This document shows positions 52,766 through 61,542 of a stretch of 64,000 bases of DNA, in pieces (the stretch's first letter is position 1; each line of letters starts with the position of its first letter). The stretch is from Nitrospira sp. (GTDB lineage: Bacteria > Nitrospirota > Nitrospiria > Nitrospirales > Nitrospiraceae). The notes beneath the pieces were generated by a model. That model had not been told where the DNA came from and searched no databases. It worked only from the letters and a program-made list of their open reading frames with translations. The stretch spans positions 3,891,001-3,955,000 of the forward strand of contig CP054184.1 in the NCBI GenBank assembly GCA_015709715.1, given 5' to 3'. The translations under genes were made by a program, and so were the position numbers.

Positions 52766-52792
52766 TCGAACTGTCGACACCAGCCTTTTCAG
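52748..52792 (-). tRNA. 3' fragment of a tRNA-Phe gene (not functional)
   Basis: Read on the minus strand, CTGAAAA (anticodon loop with GAA) is followed by GGCTG, GTGTC, a T-arm (GACAG, TTCGATT, CTGTC), the acceptor half CCTCGGC and ACCA. The variable loop GTGTC and anticodon GAA indicate tRNA-Phe. The 5' half is absent: upstream bases do not pair with GGCTG. It is a remnant left by integration at this tRNA, and an intact tRNA-Phe must lie elsewhere. Confidence 0.75.
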
Positions 52793-53101
52793 GGGTGACT
52801 AAAGATGAGGAAAATCAAGACGTTATAGGAAAAAGGCGATGCAAATCATGACATTGCCTGCCTTTAAATTACATAGAGTTACAGATGCAGGTGCCACTGG
52901 TGGCACCTAACTTCAAGTCGGTTTCCATTGGCGAAGGGGACGAGATTTGAAGCCCCTGCAGTATCAGAGACTATAGGCCAAGATCTCATCTCATCGTTTC
53001 GTTCTCAATCACTTACAGAAGAGGCAGAGGTAGGGGATGAACCGATCAAACCTGATCGGACAAGATAGTTCTGCCACACTTTTGTCACAATCAGCAGTTT
53101 C
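52793..53101. other. Non-coding gap with one strong palindrome
   Basis: No gene is supported. A near-perfect palindrome lies at 52889-52908 (AGGTGCCAC, TG, GTGGCACCT), which could be an operator or a cruciform. The DNA becomes AT-rich here and stays so to about 58.5 kb. Confidence 0.55.
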
Positions 53102-53878
53102 TTAAGGGCGGCGAGACGATGCATTCGGATAGGCCTCGTTCCGTCCTGAAAGTCGGTCGAATTCCCAATTGAAGGCACTGAGAGTTGCGCATAACTTTTC
53201 ATCGCCAAATGCCTTAGCTGCGAGGGCAAAAGAAAGGATTGCGCGGAAAAATGGATTGTAGAGGTCGTAACGATGTATGTCTTCCCTGGGGGTTCCAGCC
53301 ATACCGTGGATATGAAATCGAGACGGGTCCCCGCCCCACATGTCCATGATATGCGATGAGGCACCGTGAATATATCCGGAGTAGCCACTGTGAATTGTGC
53401 GGGACAGCGTCACGGCAGAGCTTGGGTCATTGGGCTGTTCTTCAAGACGTGATAAGTAGGCTCGGATTTTTCGTCTCGGCACCATTGGACGATCAAGCAC
53501 GGCGTTACCTGTTTCAGGGTCGAATTCTTCTTTGTAAAAGGCGTCGAGGTAGTCTCGATGAAGTTGCGTTATGTCGTTATGAATTATTCCGAAGGCCAGA
53601 AACCAGATGTCCTCATGAAACTCGTCAAGCATGCGTTGGATCGCGCCCTGCTCTTGAAAAAATCCTTTATCGCAAAGCAGCCGAGCGGCATGAAGGCCCG
53701 ATACCATTCGGGCGAGTTTTTGAATCAGTGCTTGGTGAATCGTCTTTTCTGTATATCTGAAGACGAAGGAGTCTCTATGCCGCATTCTCTTGGGAGGAGG
53801 AACCATACCCTCAAGCCGTCTGAAGGATTTGTCCAACTGGCGGAGCGTCTGATTGTAGAGAACGTCCATAAAATGCAT
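53102..53878 (-). CDS. Unknown 258-residue helical protein
   Basis: The protein is mostly helical: TIHQALIQKLARMVSGLHAA, RMLDEFHEDIWFLAFGIIHN, and TLSRTIHSGYSGYIHGASSH. The His-rich stretch IHGASSHIMDMWGGDPSRFH is reminiscent of abortive-infection or DUF-type proteins with H-x-x-S patterns, but I cannot name a family. The ATG at 53878 has no strong ribosome site; ATG 53869 is an alternative. It stands alone between the element end and the SGNH gene. Confidence 0.6.
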   Translation of the reverse strand: MHFMDVLYNQTLRQLDKSFRRLEGMVPPPKRMRHRDSFVFRYTEKTIHQALIQKLARMVSGLHAARLLCDKGFFQEQGAIQRMLDEFHEDIWFLAFGIIHNDITQLHRDYLDAFYKEEFDPETGNAVLDRPMVPRRKIRAYLSRLEEQPNDPSSAVTLSRTIHSGYSGYIHGASSHIMDMWGGDPSRFHIHGMAGTPREDIHRYDLYNPFFRAILSFALAAKAFGDEKLCATLSAFNWEFDRLSGRNEAYPNASSRRP

Positions 53879-54131
53879 GCGTGGTAAATATTATCACGGT
53901 CGTATCTTGTCAGCGAATTGCTGATTCATAACCTCGGGGTTGGGCGAGAGACTTAGTGCTTCGGCTTTTTCTGAGTGGGACTCAAAGTGAGTAAAATCAA
54001 AAAGCCTATATGGAAATGGGCGTTGTAAAACGTGACCTCGCGTATCTCCTAATGAGAATGATTCGGAAGGCAAGGTGTCGGTGAGTGGCATCTCGCCAGG
54101 ACGCACACTGGGTGGTCGGAAGTGAAAAGGG

Positions 54132-56258
54132 TCACTTATTTTTCTTAACTACTACCTTGCTGTCACACGTTGCGTCTTCATCAGCTACGCTGTCGCGTTG
54201 TGTCAAAGTCAGTAATTTGTCTCCGCTACTAGAAAGTGGCAGTTCCGGCATGGGTTCAGTGTTGATGGATGAAGCGATCTGCGTCTGGTCTACTAATACC
54301 TTTGCGATGGCTGCGTGTCCCTGAGCATTGGGATGGAACATCCCATAGAAACCATTTTCTCTCTCGATGATCTTTGAGTCTTTGCTTTCCGTTTCCATTG
54401 TTGTCCTGGGCCACTGTGTAAGTAAGGAATCATTGGCCGTTCTTATGAATCGACTGCGGGAGGTATACGGAGACCATTCTGTTGGGTTGACATGAGACAG
54501 GCATCTGGAATTACCGGTACACCACCCTCGGTCCTTCATCGCACTCTCTGTGGAGATAACTTGCCACCCAAACTCCTGTCCAATTTCTTTGAGGGCACGA
54601 TTCAGTGGATTGATGACATGTCCCTCAACGTCACGTGCTTCGTCAGCTGTGAAATTGACTTCCCACTTGTAGAGCGTTAGCAATCCAAAAAGACTTTTGG
54701 AAGGAGGTAAGACTGTATGAATGGCGCGCCATTCATTCTCATCGTTGCTCCCCCCAGGGTTCCCGCAGAGCGCTCCCCCTGTTTTGTATAGAGGATTGGG
54801 ATACAGGTTGAGTATGATTTTATCTGGGGTGAGCGTCTTCTCGTGAGGGTTCATTTGCAATACCTCTTCTAAAGCGAGTTTTAGCGCCCTATACCTCTGC
54901 GGTATGTCATGGATCCTGGTCTGGGCTGATAAGCCATATTCCCTACATTGTTTCTGCCGCTTGAGATCTTCCGGGCTCGTTCCTGCAGGCAGGTATGGAC
55001 AAACAACCTTCCCCTCTTTTTGAACAATTTGTACTATCTGTTTTGCCAATTTGCCCAACAGGGGTGTTCTAATATGAGTGTCTCGCGGCAACAGTGCATC
55101 TGCAATGAGACCCGAAAACCCAACATCATTTCCCCCAATAGATAGCAATACATAGTCAATCTTGCGGAGTGGCTTCTGACAGAATCTCAGCCTTTCCTTT
55201 CGCTGTTCATTCAGCCAATTCACCTGAGCTTTGTTGTGCCAAATACCTTTTAATGCTGACTTGATTTTATTAATTTTGTCAGATCCTAGGGGCTTCGAAG
55301 GCTCAGGGCAAAGTAGGTCAACTGCTGCATTGAGTTGAGAATATGGAACATCACACTGTTTATCCCATTTATTAGGATTGGACCGTTCAAAAGGTGGTTG
55401 GCAGCGATGCATTGAATGACCAGGTGGAAATCTTTGAGGTGCTAATAGTCCGTCAATGATCTCGGCACCGGAACACGCCAAATGAACAAATGCAACGACC
55501 GCGTGTGGACTGGCGGATGCTACATGTAGTGCCGCGAGACTTTGGTAACTGTAGAAGGATCTATCGCATCGATTTGACCACCACTGAGCAGTCTTCAAGA
55601 CTCGGTCACCTGTAGCAGTATCGTTCAGCGGAGGCCACTTTCTTTTAGCGTTTTCCTCCCATTTGGTGGGCGAGTCTGGATTACCCTCCCCGGCAGCATA
55701 TGAATCACCTAACCCCAGAATAATTTTGAAATCGGGCTTTATCTCCGCTGAAGCGATTTCAACTCCGTCCTGGAGGACAGAAACTTTGGCCCCCCCAGAG
55801 TCAAATCCGGCAATGACGAATGGATCATTGCAGGGCTGAGACATTTCATTCGTGTTGATACGCCAAATACAGGGCTTCTGTGTCAGAACTTCCGTGCGAT
55901 CTTTATCAGTTACTAAATAGGCTTTAACGAAAACAAGTTTTGGCAAATTGACGAAATCTTTTTCATACCTCCCCGCGGATTCATTCCATGGACCAGGATC
56001 AGCAATGTAAGGGGAATGCTGTTGCTCGATTATTCGCTTGAACCAGTCCTCTACTTTTTCTCCGGCTTCCTGTCTGTATCCTTCAAATTGCTTAGCCGAC
56101 TGTTCAGCTGATTGTTTGACTCCTGCTTTGTAATCGAATGCTCTATAGCGGTTTCCCACTTCCCATTCTATGCGAGGGCCTGCGAAAGAAGCAGCTACGG
56201 CAGAACCGACAAAGTAAGTAGTCAAAGCGACAATCAGAAAATAGTCTTTAGTCCCCAT
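54132..56258 (-). CDS. Large secreted SGNH hydrolase (lipase/esterase)
   Basis: The 708-residue protein starts with a signal peptide (DYFLIVALTTYFVGSAVAAS). SGNH blocks: KIILGLGDSYAAGEGNPDSP (block I, Ser at about residue 189), VLLSIGGNDVGFSGLIADAL (Gly/Asn block III), and YGMFHPNAQGHAAIAKVLVD (block V, His). It has many Cys, some in pairs (GWCTGNSRCLSHVNP), as in secreted enzymes. The 180 residues before block I are a separate domain of unknown type. It is the third gene of a minus-strand run with a DUF2235 lipoprotein and a small secreted protein. A lipid-acyl substrate is likely but unproven. Confidence 0.8.
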   Translation of the reverse strand: MGTKDYFLIVALTTYFVGSAVAASFAGPRIEWEVGNRYRAFDYKAGVKQSAEQSAKQFEGYRQEAGEKVEDWFKRIIEQQHSPYIADPGPWNESAGRYEKDFVNLPKLVFVKAYLVTDKDRTEVLTQKPCIWRINTNEMSQPCNDPFVIAGFDSGGAKVSVLQDGVEIASAEIKPDFKIILGLGDSYAAGEGNPDSPTKWEENAKRKWPPLNDTATGDRVLKTAQWWSNRCDRSFYSYQSLAALHVASASPHAVVAFVHLACSGAEIIDGLLAPQRFPPGHSMHRCQPPFERSNPNKWDKQCDVPYSQLNAAVDLLCPEPSKPLGSDKINKIKSALKGIWHNKAQVNWLNEQRKERLRFCQKPLRKIDYVLLSIGGNDVGFSGLIADALLPRDTHIRTPLLGKLAKQIVQIVQKEGKVVCPYLPAGTSPEDLKRQKQCREYGLSAQTRIHDIPQRYRALKLALEEVLQMNPHEKTLTPDKIILNLYPNPLYKTGGALCGNPGGSNDENEWRAIHTVLPPSKSLFGLLTLYKWEVNFTADEARDVEGHVINPLNRALKEIGQEFGWQVISTESAMKDRGWCTGNSRCLSHVNPTEWSPYTSRSRFIRTANDSLLTQWPRTTMETESKDSKIIERENGFYGMFHPNAQGHAAIAKVLVDQTQIASSINTEPMPELPLSSSGDKLLTLTQRDSVADEDATCDSKVVVKKNK

Positions 56259-56440
56259 ACGATACTTCCACTTCTGAGGTTAAGGATGGAAATGGACTGA
56301 ACTAATTCACCTGCTGTGGATGACACATTCCTTGGCACGGTGTGAAACTCTACCCGGAGGATGTTGTGTGGTCAAAATTGCACCCACCCGAATAATTCGG
56401 TTTGAGAAACTACGATATCGATAAGGATGGTTTGCAACCT

Positions 56441-57001
56441 TTATTTTTTTCGGGAAATTACTGCAGTTATCTCACCGTGGTTGTTCCAATAGAATCCTCG
56501 AGCATCATTCGCATAGAGAACCAACGAGCCATCTTCCTCTGCAAGAAGGTTCGAAGATTTCGATAAATCGTGGAGGTGACATTTGTTCGTGCCTTTGATT
56601 TCCGCTATAAGTGCAAACCAGTCTGCTTCGCGATTCTTTTTTAGAAGGGCAAACAGATTCATCAGCAAGGTTCCTGAGTCGCCCTGAGGAGGGATATGCT
56701 TGTGTGAGGCGTCATACCAGGCTTGTTCTCTATCCACTGACACGATGTACTCATCGCCTCCTTGAAGATGCAGCCCGACAGCATTTTCTGAAATCTCAGC
56801 CTTTATTGAGGCCACACATGAAGCTCCTACGGCAAGCCTGTGGTCATCCACCTGCGAACACAATACTTCCTTCTGAGGGGATACAATTGCTGCAGGATTG
56901 AGATAGTCATTTCCTGACCATGCATGTTCTCCGGCCATCACCCATACAGCACTGGCGATAAGGAACTGTCGTATTTTCGAACTCATTTTCCTAAGTGCCA
57001 T
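56441..57001 (-). CDS. Small secreted protein of the DUF2235/SGNH cluster
   Basis: The 186-residue product (ATG 57001; ATG 56986 is an alternative) has a signal peptide (IRQFLIASAVWVMAGEHAWS). The mature part has two Cys in the first half (EVLCSQVDDHRLAVGASCVA) and one near TNKCHLHDLSK. It looks beta-rich. It lies 30 bp after the DUF2235 gene. By position it might be an inhibitor or partner of the neighbouring hydrolases, but no similarity to known immunity proteins is evident. Confidence 0.6.
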   Translation of the reverse strand: MALRKMSSKIRQFLIASAVWVMAGEHAWSGNDYLNPAAIVSPQKEVLCSQVDDHRLAVGASCVASIKAEISENAVGLHLQGGDEYIVSVDREQAWYDASHKHIPPQGDSGTLLMNLFALLKKNREADWFALIAEIKGTNKCHLHDLSKSSNLLAEEDGSLVLYANDARGFYWNNHGEITAVISRKK

Positions 57002-57031
57002 CCGCGTGCTCCTATACTCATTGAAAAGAGG

Positions 57032-58462
57032 TTACTCTACGACCTTAAAATGTTTGGCGAAAAATTCATCGCTATTACCCGAGATGGTGCGACCTAAAAA
57101 CAGATAGCGTCCTCCAGCCTCACGTCTGGCATGAGGCTTAAATATTTTTGCGGCTCTGATTCTCTGAAGCACACTCCTATGAATGCTATCGCCTGGATGA
57201 GGCCTCCGTGGAAACGTTCCCATGTTCTGAAAGAACCCAAAACCCCCATCAAAAAATTCGTCATGTAAGAGACCGCAATTGCACTCAATAAACGGATTCG
57301 CCTCATGGGCACAGCCACATTGAAGAAATCCGTTTTTCTCCTGATCAGCTAATTTGATCAACTCGTCTGTCGGCGGGAAGATGTCAAACTTCAAAAATTT
57401 GTTTAGCATCCAGTTTAATGGCGTTGTCGCAAGGCCATTGAAGTTGTCTTTTGATGTGCAGTTGTATTCTAGGGAATAGCTTCCTCCCACATCTGAATGC
57501 ACCCCGGCAAACCATACCTCTTCAAGTCGACTTCCTTGTACCGCTCGTAAGGGATCAAATCGAAGGAGGCGAAAGTCGTCTCGTTGTTCATCTAGCGCTA
57601 GTGCATGGAAACCATTGTCAGCGTAAAGTTCCAATCTGTGGTCGTCTGGCTCGTCATCGCGAATCAATCCCAAGGCAGGGACTGTGTCAAAAACACCTAT
57701 TGCAGTGACCTTCACTTTGTTCTTGTCCTGGTATGCGGTCATGCCGCGACGTTCCATCAAGGCCTTTAGCTCTCCTCTGATTCTCTCTTCGAATTCAGCC
57801 GTTCCATCAAAGTCCTGGTGATATACGTCATAAAGTGCGCCTATGCTGAAGTGAAGGTTTGTTGCACCAATCCACTCAAAAGTGTCATACCATTTCTTCG
57901 GGATGCTTCCTCTATCGACAAGACCTGCAAACTCGATCAGTCCATTTAGTGATCTTGCGGTAAATGCTCCACGACTAAAACCAATGATATAAATTTCATC
58001 CCCTGGCAGGTAAGCCTCGACCAAGAATCTATAGGCTTGGCGTATGTTTAAACTCGTTCCCCTTCCTCCGATTCCACCTGTCACACGGTCAATCCATTTC
58101 GCGCCTACACCCTTGTCATAATAGGGAATTATTCGTTTCCCGCTACAGGCATGTTGGACAGCGAGTCGATAAAGTTTTCTCACGTTTGTTGATGAAGATT
58201 TATCATTCCCGGTACCGTCCATGAATACCACTAACTTGCGGTGCCCATCTGAGTCAGAAATTGAATTCTTTCTAGAGTAGTGTGTATTGAAGGTGCTCCA
58301 GAACGCGCGATTTGCAACATATGTATCACTAAGCCCATCAGTGTCAGTCGCCTTAAATTCCATACATAAACTTGGAGGTTCACCTTCATTCTTAGCAAGC
58401 ATGTCCTTGGGGACACAGCCTAAGAGTAGGAATATGCCGACAATCAAAAAAACCACATTCAT
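57032..58462 (-). CDS. DUF2235 (Tle1-like) alpha/beta-hydrolase lipoprotein
   Basis: The 476-residue protein has a lipoprotein signal (FLIVGIFLLLGC, Cys at about 16). The DUF2235 core is clear: KLVVFMDGTGNDKSSSTNVR near residue 72, YYDKGVGAKWIDRVTGGIGG, and the nucleophile elbow IYIIGFSRGAFTARSLNGLI (G-F-S-R-G). Also AIGVFDTVPALGL and WFAGVHSDVGGSY, whose Asp and His fit the triad. Known members include the T6SS phospholipase effectors Tle1. Here it is a lipoprotein and no T6SS genes are near. It heads a three-gene run. Confidence 0.85.
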   Translation of the reverse strand: MNVVFLIVGIFLLLGCVPKDMLAKNEGEPPSLCMEFKATDTDGLSDTYVANRAFWSTFNTHYSRKNSISDSDGHRKLVVFMDGTGNDKSSSTNVRKLYRLAVQHACSGKRIIPYYDKGVGAKWIDRVTGGIGGRGTSLNIRQAYRFLVEAYLPGDEIYIIGFSRGAFTARSLNGLIEFAGLVDRGSIPKKWYDTFEWIGATNLHFSIGALYDVYHQDFDGTAEFEERIRGELKALMERRGMTAYQDKNKVKVTAIGVFDTVPALGLIRDDEPDDHRLELYADNGFHALALDEQRDDFRLLRFDPLRAVQGSRLEEVWFAGVHSDVGGSYSLEYNCTSKDNFNGLATTPLNWMLNKFLKFDIFPPTDELIKLADQEKNGFLQCGCAHEANPFIECNCGLLHDEFFDGGFGFFQNMGTFPRRPHPGDSIHRSVLQRIRAAKIFKPHARREAGGRYLFLGRTISGNSDEFFAKHFKVVE

Positions 58463-58960
58463 AATTTTACCTTTGCCGTTAAAATCATCTGACCATTGCT
58501 AGTTAGGAACGGCACGATTATCAGATCTTCAATGCTAGCTACCATGCTGCCATAGGCATGGCATTTACCTGCGTCAGGGCCTAAGGCCTTTGAGGCCCAC
58601 CGTTGTGAGCGATTTTAATGCAGCGCTAAATTGTGAAAAATGGAAGGAGGATACTGTTTCACGTAATTCTCGTCAAGTGAATATGTACGATTAAATACGT
58701 GCATTACCAGAACGCTAGATGACGTTTTCTTCTAATTTCCACCGGATCTCCGCACAGTTTTGTAAGCATCCAGTAAATCGCGGCTGTCATGAGGGAATGT
58801 CTGGAAGCCAGAAGTTCTCCCTTGTCCGTGTTTCCCTGATCCGGAAGCTTGCAAACCGACGCGTTGAGGATTGATCTGAGGAGAAAGCTGAGAGGGTGGT
58901 CGAATCGCTAGGAAGATCGGTGAACCGCTTGCAGCGTGCAGCGGTCTTGTTGTGAGGGAC
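58463..58960. other. 500-bp gap without a supported gene
   Basis: AT-rich in the half next to the DUF2235 gene (promoter side), then GC-richer. No RNA gene, clear repeat or terminator was seen. Confidence 0.5.
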
Positions 58961-59455
58961 CTATGAAATTATCTTTCGAATGTCTTTGAGAAGAATGAAC
59001 AGGTGTAACGGATCGCTAGGTGAGGGGAGGAAATCGAAGCGCTCATAAAACTTCCTCGCACTTTCGTCTTTCGCGTGGACTACCAGGGCGCGAATTCCCG
59101 CAATATTGGCCGCCTGAAGAGTTCGCAGGGTTGCATCTTTCAATAGTGCCGCACCGACTCCTTGTTTCTGCCAGCGGAGATCTACGGCCAGCCTAGCGAG
59201 CAGCATGATAGGAATGGAATGTTTTCCCAGTCCCTTCTTCACTCGCTCTGGAGCATGGTGTTGCTCCACAGATCCTACAGCGAGAGCGTAGTAGCCGATA
59301 ACGGCGTGATTGGCCAACCCTACATAGGTTTGCGATCCTCCGCTGTGCTGGTTCTGTAGTGCGTACTTCTTGAGGAAGACATTGAGGGCTTCCTGTCCAC
59401 AGTCGAATGCTTCAACCGCGTGATGCTGTTGAAGCTTCTCGATACGCCTATTCAA
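58961..59455 (-). CDS. tacT: GNAT-family toxin (TacT-like)
   Basis: The 164-residue acetyltransferase shows KYALQNQHSGGSQTYVGLAN, ARLAVDLRWQKQGVGAALLK (acetyl-CoA loop Q-x-x-G-x-G/A) and FYERFDFLPSPSDPLHLFIL. This is the TacT/AtaT toxin pattern; such enzymes acetylate the amino group of charged tRNA and stop translation. It overlaps the upstream RHH antitoxin by four bases, as in known tacAT pairs. The catalytic Tyr is in KFYERFDF. Confidence 0.85.
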   Translation of the reverse strand: MNRRIEKLQQHHAVEAFDCGQEALNVFLKKYALQNQHSGGSQTYVGLANHAVIGYYALAVGSVEQHHAPERVKKGLGKHSIPIMLLARLAVDLRWQKQGVGAALLKDATLRTLQAANIAGIRALVVHAKDESARKFYERFDFLPSPSDPLHLFILLKDIRKIIS

Positions 59456-59760
59456 CGTTTTGCTTTAGAGCTTGGTGCAGGGGGTGTATCGAAGAAGCCA
59501 GGCTCCGTCAATAGATGCTGCATCCGAGTGAGGGGGCGAGTGGGGGCATCAAGCGCAGCCAAGAATTCAGTCCATTTCGCTTTACTCAACTGGAACACCC
59601 GGCGATCCGCCAATGCTTCATCTGCACGAGCCAATGCACTTTCAAGAACAAATGCGCTCACTGTGCGATTAGAAACGGAGGCGGCAGCTTCCAGCGTGCG
59701 CTTGGCTGAGGAGCTGACCCGAAGGTCTAGTTTTTCAGTACGGAGTGCACGGACTGCCAT
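59452..59760 (-). CDS. tacA: DUF1778 antitoxin of the GNAT pair
   Basis: ATG 59760 (MAVRALRTEKLDLRVSSSAK) follows GAGAGGTGCC. The 102-residue protein has a ribbon-helix-helix at the N-terminus (KLDLRVSSSAKRTLEAAASV then SNRTVSAFVLESALARADEA) and a C-terminal toxin-binding tail (TRMQHLLTEPGFFDTPPAP). It neutralises the toxin and represses the pair's promoter in related systems. Confidence 0.85.
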   Translation of the reverse strand: MAVRALRTEKLDLRVSSSAKRTLEAAASVSNRTVSAFVLESALARADEALADRRVFQLSKAKWTEFLAALDAPTRPLTRMQHLLTEPGFFDTPPAPSSKAKR

Positions 59761-59941
59761 AGGGCACCTCTCGATACCGTTCAAGTTAACTCAATAACCA
59801 TGCCGTGTCAAGACAATGTGATGACAGTGATTCAGGGTAGTCTAATATATCCATTGTCTGCCCGCTGGATTTCTCCCTTCTTGAAATGAGATGAAATAGA
59901 GATTCAGAAGCTTATGAAACCTACCATGAGAGGTGAGTGCT

Positions 59942-61315
59942 ATGGCTGAAGAGAAAATTTCTCATGAACTGCCTGCTCTCGCCCAGTCTTCTGAAGAGCT
60001 GAAGCCTCTTCATCAACTCTGTCGGGAAGGGCGACTCTATGAGGTAGAACAGTGGATTTCTGAAGGAAAGCCATTTCAAGCTACGCCGGCTGCAATTGCG
60101 AAGGGCTCAAGACCGAAAACGGCGTTGCAGATAGCCATCGAAACGGGGCAACACTCTCTCGTCCAGCTCCTACTGAGCAGGGGCTATCAACTCCAACTTG
60201 AGAAGTATCAGCCACTTGATCTAGCTCTGGCAGCGAGACGTTGGGATCTATTCGATCTGTTGCTTGAATGGGGAGCTGACCTGAAAAGCGTGGATGTGTA
60301 TACCGTGCTCGATACCTATAACGCGGACCTGTATGAACGCTTTATGGCTGCCGGGTACGACTTAACCAAACGCCATGAAATGGCGTCGATCTTGGGTTAT
60401 GGGACATCTAACCGTCCTCTCTTGGGATTTGTGAAGCGCCACCGGGAAAAAGATCCCAAGATTCAAGAGGAATTGAATCTGGCTCTTGGCTATCATGTCC
60501 GCAAGGGAAATGAGAAAGGTGTAGCCCTCTGCCTTTGGGCAGGAGCAGATGCTCACGCGCGAACTTCTGAAGTATCGGACAATCCTGATACAGAGACCGA
60601 CAATGAACCCAGCGGATGGTCGGCGATAGATGAGGCAGCAAGTGAAGGGAACCTGCCCATTCTTCAGCGACTTGGTCCCGATCCTTCCCGTAACAATTTT
60701 GAGGAACTGTACCGGTATGCGGAGAACGGATCTATCATTTCCTTCCTCTCGACCATCGAGTTGCCCAAAGACATGACTTCAATCCTTAACACTCATTTCT
60801 CGTGGGCAACGATTTCCTTTCCATACAGTGGCACACGGGGGACGGGGGCAGTTGAAGCTCTTCTGGCCTGTAAAGTGCGTTGGGAGGAAACCGATCCTCA
60901 ACGCCTCAGTCACATCCGGCGCTCTCTTCTAAAGATTCGTGATTATGAACTAAAGGCAATCATGACACGCCTCAAGCGACCACAGGTTTGTTCCCCTGAG
61001 ACTTATCAGAAGCTTATTAGTACGCCGAGTATCCAAGCCAGACTGCTTGCTCTCGGTCTCTGGAGGAAGCCTGTCAGTGAGAAAGATCGGCGCAAGGAGG
61101 AATTGGCGATACTGTTGAGACGCTATGACCGGACGGTCTTATATGAACAGGTCTGGACGCGACCGGCGCAGCAAGTAGCGAAGTCGTACGGCGTTTCCGT
61201 GCCGAAATTTCGAAGGGTCTGTCGCGGACTTAATGTGCCAGTCCCGCCCCGTGGTTATTGGGCGCGTGTTCATAATGGCTATGCCATGAAGACGCCAGCG
61301 TTGCCTAAGCTTTAG
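59942..61315 (+). CDS. Ankyrin-like repeat protein with a C-terminal HTH-like domain
   Basis: ATG 59942 follows AGAGGTGAG; GTG 59933 overlaps that site. In the 457-residue protein, ankyrin-like repeats cover about residues 15-120 and resume near 215 (KTALQIAIETGQHSLVQLLL; PLDLALAARRWDLFDLLLEW; SAIDEAASEGNLPILQRLG). The C-terminus has YDRTVLYEQVWTRPAQQVAK, SYGVSVPKFRRVCRGLNVPV, PPRGYWARVHNGYA, a domain that occurs alone in many bacterial proteins and resembles a DNA-binding HTH. Protein binding plus a possible DNA-binding end is the best reading. Confidence 0.72.
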   Translation: MAEEKISHELPALAQSSEELKPLHQLCREGRLYEVEQWISEGKPFQATPAAIAKGSRPKTALQIAIETGQHSLVQLLLSRGYQLQLEKYQPLDLALAARRWDLFDLLLEWGADLKSVDVYTVLDTYNADLYERFMAAGYDLTKRHEMASILGYGTSNRPLLGFVKRHREKDPKIQEELNLALGYHVRKGNEKGVALCLWAGADAHARTSEVSDNPDTETDNEPSGWSAIDEAASEGNLPILQRLGPDPSRNNFEELYRYAENGSIISFLSTIELPKDMTSILNTHFSWATISFPYSGTRGTGAVEALLACKVRWEETDPQRLSHIRRSLLKIRDYELKAIMTRLKRPQVCSPETYQKLISTPSIQARLLALGLWRKPVSEKDRRKEELAILLRRYDRTVLYEQVWTRPAQQVAKSYGVSVPKFRRVCRGLNVPVPPRGYWARVHNGYAMKTPALPKL

Positions 61316-61542
61316 CTCGGACACAGTTCTCAACAGTCAACGGAAACCTTAAAGGTGATACCGCTGTTGGCACGGCTGAGCATGGCTCACAGAGCAGCGT
61401 TGCAGTGTTTTTCGTTTCGTTTTGTTCATCTGAAATGAGGCAAATTTATGCATGTTTTGCTGTGAAGTGAACATGCCAGGAACACGTAGGGTGTGTATCC
61501 AGCTATTCATGGCCTGACGCTGCAGGAAGCACTGTATTTGTC

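Larger units (their letters stand above)
40079..52792. mobile_element. 12.7-kb integrated replicon-like element at a tRNA-Phe remnant
   Basis: A 19-bp repeat (ATGGTGCCGAGGGACAGAA) marks both ends, at 40079-40097 and 52747-52765. The right copy is part of a tRNA-Phe 3' fragment next to an intact tyrosine integrase. The interior has a serine recombinase, small plus-strand genes, recurring hairpins and stop cassettes, a helicase-like gene, an iteron region and a broken integrase. No conjugation, capsid or antibiotic gene was recognised. It could be an integrated plasmid, a phage satellite or a decayed phage. Confidence 0.7.

Noticed and set aside
52930-52985. A second tRNA fragment (sequence around GGGGACGAGATTTGAAGCCC)
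   Set aside because: It resembles a T-arm in reverse, but the stem does not pair and no acceptor follows.
56209-56220. Another TAAGTAG stop cassette
   Set aside because: It lies inside the SGNH coding region on the opposite strand and is outside the element.
57032-58462. A type VI secretion effector operon
   Set aside because: DUF2235 suggests Tle1, but the protein is a lipoprotein and no VgrG, PAAR, Hcp or immunity-type gene is present.
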